Below, piece by piece: positions 61,084 through 64,000 of a stretch of DNA of 64,000 nucleotides. This DNA is from Ferrovibrio sp. (lineage in GTDB: Bacteria > Pseudomonadota > Alphaproteobacteria > Ferrovibrionales > Ferrovibrionaceae). Numbering within the stretch: position 1 is the stretch's first letter; each line of letters starts with the position of its first letter. The DNA is taken from NCBI RefSeq assembly GCF_019636075.1, contig NZ_JAHBYG010000004.1, positions 1 to 64,000 of the forward strand, given 5' to 3'. A model generated the notes under the pieces. That model saw nothing but the letters and a program-made list of their open reading frames with translations, was not told where the DNA came from and ran no database searches. A program made the translations under genes and the position numbers.

Positions 61084-62043
61084 ATGATCGACGATCCGAA
61101 GAAGCGCTTGCCGGAAAAGCCGAGAGGTCTGGGCCGCGGCCTGGCAGCCCTGATGGGCGATGCGCCCGCCTCTGCTGCTGCGCCGGCCGCCGATCCGCGC
61201 GGGGCGCTGCGCGACTATCCCATCGAGCAACTGATCGCCAATCCCTATCAGCCGCGCAAGATTTTCGATGCCGATGCGCTGGCCACCCTGGCGCAATCCA
61301 TCAAGCAGCGCGGCGTGCTGCAGCCGCTGGTGATCCGTCGCGCTGCCGGCAAGCCGGGTGTGTATGAGATCATCGCCGGCGAACGCCGTTGGCGGGCGGC
61401 GCAGCTGGCCAAGCTGCATACCGTGCCTGCCGTGCTGCGCGAGATCGACGACCGCCAGGCGCTCGAGATCGGTATCATCGAAAACGTTCAGCGCGAAGAC
61501 CTGAACGCCATCGAAGAAGCGTCCGCCTATCGCCGCCTGCGCGATGAATTCGCCTATACCACCGAGATGATCGCCGAGGCGGTGGGCAAGAGCCGCGCCC
61601 ATATCGCCAATACGCTGCGCCTGCTGCAATTGCCGGAGGATGTCGTGCGCATGATCTCCGAAGGCGAGATCACCGCCGGCCAGGCGCGCCCGCTGATCGG
61701 CCATCCGCAGGCCTCGCAGATCGCCCTGCGTATCCGCCAGGGCCAGCTCTCGGCGCGCGAGGCGGAAAACCTGGTCAAGCTCAGCCGTGCCGGCAGCAGC
61801 AATGCCGGCGCCGGTCCGCGCCCGCGTTCGGCCGGGGTGGCCGAGCCCGCGCCGCCGCCGCCTGCGGCCAAGCCGGCCCGCAAGGATGCCGATACCCTGG
61901 CCTTCGAGCGCGATGTCACCCAGGCGCTCGGCCTGAAGGTGGAAGTGGAGGCCGACCCGAAAGGCGAAACCGGCCGCATGGTGATCCACTACCAGACCCT
62001 GGAACAGCTCGACGACCTGGCCCGCCGCCTCAGCCGCCGCTGA
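61084..62043 (+). CDS. parB: Chromosome-partitioning protein ParB
   Basis: A 319-aa CTPase clamp that loads at parS. LGRGLAALMGD at the N-terminus contacts ParA; the ParB/Srx CTP pocket has NPYQPRKIF, GERRWRAAQLA and ENVQREDLNAIEEA; the helix-turn-helix is TTEMIAEAVGKSRAHIANTLRLL; the dimer domain is at the C-terminus (DTLAFERDVTQALGLKVEVE). It is separated from parA by 182 bases, more than usual, so parB may have its own promoter. Its last codons form the first unit of a 32-bp repeat. Confidence 0.97.
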   Translation: MIDDPKKRLPEKPRGLGRGLAALMGDAPASAAAPAADPRGALRDYPIEQLIANPYQPRKIFDADALATLAQSIKQRGVLQPLVIRRAAGKPGVYEIIAGERRWRAAQLAKLHTVPAVLREIDDRQALEIGIIENVQREDLNAIEEASAYRRLRDEFAYTTEMIAEAVGKSRAHIANTLRLLQLPEDVVRMISEGEITAGQARPLIGHPQASQIALRIRQGQLSAREAENLVKLSRAGSSNAGAGPRPRSAGVAEPAPPPPAAKPARKDADTLAFERDVTQALGLKVEVEADPKGETGRMVIHYQTLEQLDDLARRLSRR

Positions 62044-62120
62044 GGCGCATATACACATGGCTCAGCCGTCGCTGAGGCGCAGATACACCTGCCTCAGCCG
62101 CCGCTGAGGCGCAGATACAT
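62029..62120. repeat. 32-bp tandem repeat at the parB end
   Basis: Three units with period 32 (starts at 62029, 62061 and 62093). Each contains CTCAGCCGCCGCTGAGGCGCA, a CTCAGC/GCTGAG hairpin, followed by GATACAC-like spacers. The first unit encodes the last residues (LSRR) and stop of parB. The rest of the 539-base gap 62044-62582 contains an A+T-rich stretch and the amtB promoter region, no gene. Confidence 0.88.
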
Positions 62121-62410
62121 ATATATTATGACCGGGAGCGCTGTTCCCCGGGCAGCCCAAAGTGCCGGCAATGCAGCTTCCAGGGCCGAAAGCTGCTTGG
62201 TTTCGCTTCCAGCGGTGATACAATCCAGCCAACAAAAGCCTATTTTTTGCTCACCGCCACAATTTTAGCATAATTTTTGACCGGCTATGCGGCGGTATGA
62301 GCAAAAAGCCGGCGCCGAGGCAATGGGTCCGGTGGTGGATTCAGGGCTGAATCGCCTTTGAATCGCGTCTGACCCACAATTTGTTGCGGTGCACATGCCG
62401 AGGCGGTTTC

Positions 62411-62426
62411 TGGCACGCTTCTTGTA
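62411..62426 (+). promoter_or_regulatory. Candidate sigma-54 promoter of amtB
   Basis: TGGCACG-4-TTGTA matches the -24/-12 consensus (TGGCACG-4-TTGCA) except for GT in place of GC at -12. It lies about 155 bases upstream of amtB. A GGTGCA half-site of the NtrC type is at about 62389. Nitrogen control of amt genes by this route is well known. Confidence 0.55.
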
Positions 62427-62582
62427 ACTCCCAGTTCAGGCGCGTGCCGGGTGGGCTGGCCGCTGCGGAGCAATCGAGATGCCCTCGCACTATCCCCGCA
62501 TGGGGGGTGAGGGAGGCATCGAGGAGCATCCGGGCGGCGGCCGGCGGTTGGTGCGGGTCCATCAAGCAGGAGGTCTTCGACT

Positions 62583-63938
62583 ATGCCACGTCTCACCGTT
62601 TCGGCGATCCCCGCCGTTTCCCGGACTCAAGGAAGCCAGCTCGGCTGGCTGTTGCTCGCGTTGGCGGCCATGCTGGCGCTGACGCCGTTCCATGCTTTCG
62701 CCGCCGATGAGGCGCCGAAGCTCGATTCCGGCGACACCGCCTGGATGCTCACCTCCACCGCCCTGGTGCTGATGATGACCATCCCGGGCCTCGCGCTGTT
62801 CTACGGCGGCATGGTCCGCAAGATGAACGTGCTCACCATCATGATGCAGTCCTTCGCCATCACCTGCCTGGTGAGCGTGCTGTGGATGATCATCGGCTAC
62901 AGCCTGGTCTTCTCGGAAGGCAATGCCTTCATCGGCGGCTTCGGCAACCTGTTCCTGTCCGGCGTTGCCATCGACAGCGTGAACGATCTGGCCAAGACCA
63001 TTCCGGAAACCGTGTTCCTCACCTTCCAGATGACCTTCGCCATCATCACCCCGGCGCTGATCACCGGTGCTTTCGCCGATCGCATGAAGTTCTCGGCGCT
63101 GCTCTGGTTCACCGCCTTGTGGCTGATCTTCGTCTACGCGCCGATTGCCCACATGGTGTGGGGCGGCGGCCTGATGGGCGAGATGGGCGTGCTCGATTTC
63201 GCGGGCGGCACCGTGGTGCACATCAATGCCGGCGTGGCCGGCCTGGTGGCCGCCATCGTGCTCGGCAAGCGTGCCGGCTACGGCAAGTCGGCCCATGCGC
63301 CGCATAATCTGACGCTGAGCATCATCGGCGCCTCCCTGCTGTGGGTCGGCTGGTTCGGCTTCAATGCCGGCTCGGCTGCCGGTGCCACCACCAATGCCGG
63401 CATGGCCATGCTGGTCACCCAGATCGCCACCGCTGCTGCGGCGCTCGCCTGGGTGTTCGCCGAGTGGATCACGCGCGGCAAGCCCAGCGTGCTGGGCATC
63501 GTGTCGGGTGCCGTGGCCGGCCTGGTCGCCATCACCCCGGCTGCCGGCTTCGTGGATCCCATGGGCTCGCTGATCATCGGCATCGTTGCCGGCGTGATCT
63601 GCTTCATCGCCTCCACCAGCGTGAAGAACGCCCTGGGCTACGACGACAGCCTGGATGTGTGGGGCGTGCATGGCGTGGGCGGCATCGTCGGTGCGGTTCT
63701 CACCGGTGTGTTCGCCAAGGCCGCGATTGCCGGCAAGGACGAGCCGCTGGGCCTGCTGGACGGCAATGCCGGCCAGGTGCTGACCCAGGTCTATGGTGTG
63801 ATCATCACCATCGTCTTCACCGCGATCGTCACCCTGATCCTGCTGAAGATCATCGATTGGACCATCGGTCTGCGTGTCGACGAGGCTACCGAGCGTGACG
63901 GCCTCGATATCAACTTGCACGGCGAGACGGTGCAATAA
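62583..63938 (+). CDS. amtB: Ammonium transporter
   Basis: A 451-aa Amt/MEP/Rh transporter. A cleavable-looking signal region ends HAFAADEAP, then eleven helices with ALFYGGMVRKMNVL, the pore His motifs DFAGGTVVHINAGVAGL and WGVHGVGGIVGAVL, and GWFGFNAGSA. It conducts ammonium and is usually gated by GlnK. No glnK lies next to it within the window, which is unusual; it may lie elsewhere. GGAGG 9 bases before the ATG. Confidence 0.95.
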   Translation: MPRLTVSAIPAVSRTQGSQLGWLLLALAAMLALTPFHAFAADEAPKLDSGDTAWMLTSTALVLMMTIPGLALFYGGMVRKMNVLTIMMQSFAITCLVSVLWMIIGYSLVFSEGNAFIGGFGNLFLSGVAIDSVNDLAKTIPETVFLTFQMTFAIITPALITGAFADRMKFSALLWFTALWLIFVYAPIAHMVWGGGLMGEMGVLDFAGGTVVHINAGVAGLVAAIVLGKRAGYGKSAHAPHNLTLSIIGASLLWVGWFGFNAGSAAGATTNAGMAMLVTQIATAAAALAWVFAEWITRGKPSVLGIVSGAVAGLVAITPAAGFVDPMGSLIIGIVAGVICFIASTSVKNALGYDDSLDVWGVHGVGGIVGAVLTGVFAKAAIAGKDEPLGLLDGNAGQVLTQVYGVIITIVFTAIVTLILLKIIDWTIGLRVDEATERDGLDINLHGETVQ

Positions 63939-63951
63939 GACACGCACACTT

Positions 63952-63998
63952 GCGGCCCGGACCGACACACCCACCCGTCGGCCCGGGCCGCATCTTTT
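63952..63998 (+). terminator. Terminator of amtB
   Basis: A 15-bp stem, 63952-63966 against 63977-63991 with one mismatch, a 10-base loop and the tail ATCTTTT. It is 13 bases beyond the stop. Confidence 0.88.
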
Positions 63999-64000
63999 CG

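Noticed and set aside
62029..62120. CRISPR-like regularly spaced repeats
   Set aside because: Only three units, spacers are near identical, and no cas gene is present, so it is a tandem repeat.
62562..63974. A 470-codon minus-strand frame opposite amtB
   Set aside because: Ammonium transporter helices and pore motifs are on the plus strand; the minus frame is an artefact of G+C-rich third positions.
1..64000. Insertion sequences, prophage or integrase genes
   Set aside because: No transposase, recombinase or phage structural protein was recognisable in any frame.

Overview
The window is a 64 kb piece of an alphaproteobacterial chromosome. G+C is high and genes are tightly packed, with many 4-bp ATGA overlaps. 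The gene order is the conserved alphaproteobacterial one: purS-purQ-purL-bolA-grxD; hisB-hisH-hisA-hisF-hisE; dnaQ-coaE-aroE-maf-ppsR | hemE-hemH-hemJ; mnmE...mnmG-rsmG-parA-parB. DUF1476 (the alphaproteobacterial ATPase zeta inhibitor), the chromosomal parS 16-mer and a Tim44-like protein next to MltA agree with this. Order and protein style suggest a Rhodospirillales-like organism; I cannot name the genus.

Layout. (1) 0-8 kb: a partial unknown gene, a creatininase-family protein, rpsD, an HxlR regulator, a higBA toxin-antitoxin pair, a nitrilase/GNAT/NTF2-like operon on the minus strand, and an A+T-richer stretch with a 750-aa orphan lipoprotein and a tiny basic ORF. (2) 8-13.5 kb: VOC, grxD, bolA and the purine genes purL, purQ, purS, purC on the minus strand, then DUF1476. 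(3) 13.5-19.5 kb: a membrane protein joining a heme-b-like membrane domain, a 2Fe-2S domain and a class III cyclase; an orphan HigA; DUF1003; an AMP/thymidine phosphorylase-like enzyme; a beta-CASP nuclease. (4) 19.8-24.4 kb: the his operon. (5) 24.4-31.5 kb: a gene-free stretch with a probable 6S-like RNA, an XRE regulator, mltA, a Tim44-like gene, secB, a hybrid histidine kinase and a PAS protein. (6) 31.5-35.9 kb: dnaQ, coaE, vapBC, aroE, maf, ppsR on the minus strand. (7) 35.9-36.3 kb: the probable replication origin oriC between ppsR (UPF0085) and hemE. (8) 36.3-38.8 kb: hemE, hemH, hemJ. (9) 38.9-49.2 kb: an accessory block with an RND pump, a peroxiredoxin-like/2OG oxygenase fusion, a His-rich PadR regulator, tRNA-Leu(UAA), TetR, a YyaL-type protein and small Fe-S genes. 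(10) 49.2-64 kb: mnmE, accessory genes, vapBC, mnmG, rsmG, parA, parB and amtB.

How it fits together. The window covers the replication and segregation zone of the chromosome. oriC sits at about 36 kb, and genes on both sides mostly point away from it. About 20-23 kb further on, six perfect parS sites (56.4-59.5 kb) lie just upstream of parAB. Two of them are inside the reading frame of rsmG and two flank a vapBC module. Three type II toxin-antitoxin pairs, two orphan antitoxin-like regulators and one broken vapC lie in the window. Several families of short palindromic and tandem repeats fill the intergenic spaces. No insertion sequence, prophage or CRISPR array was seen.
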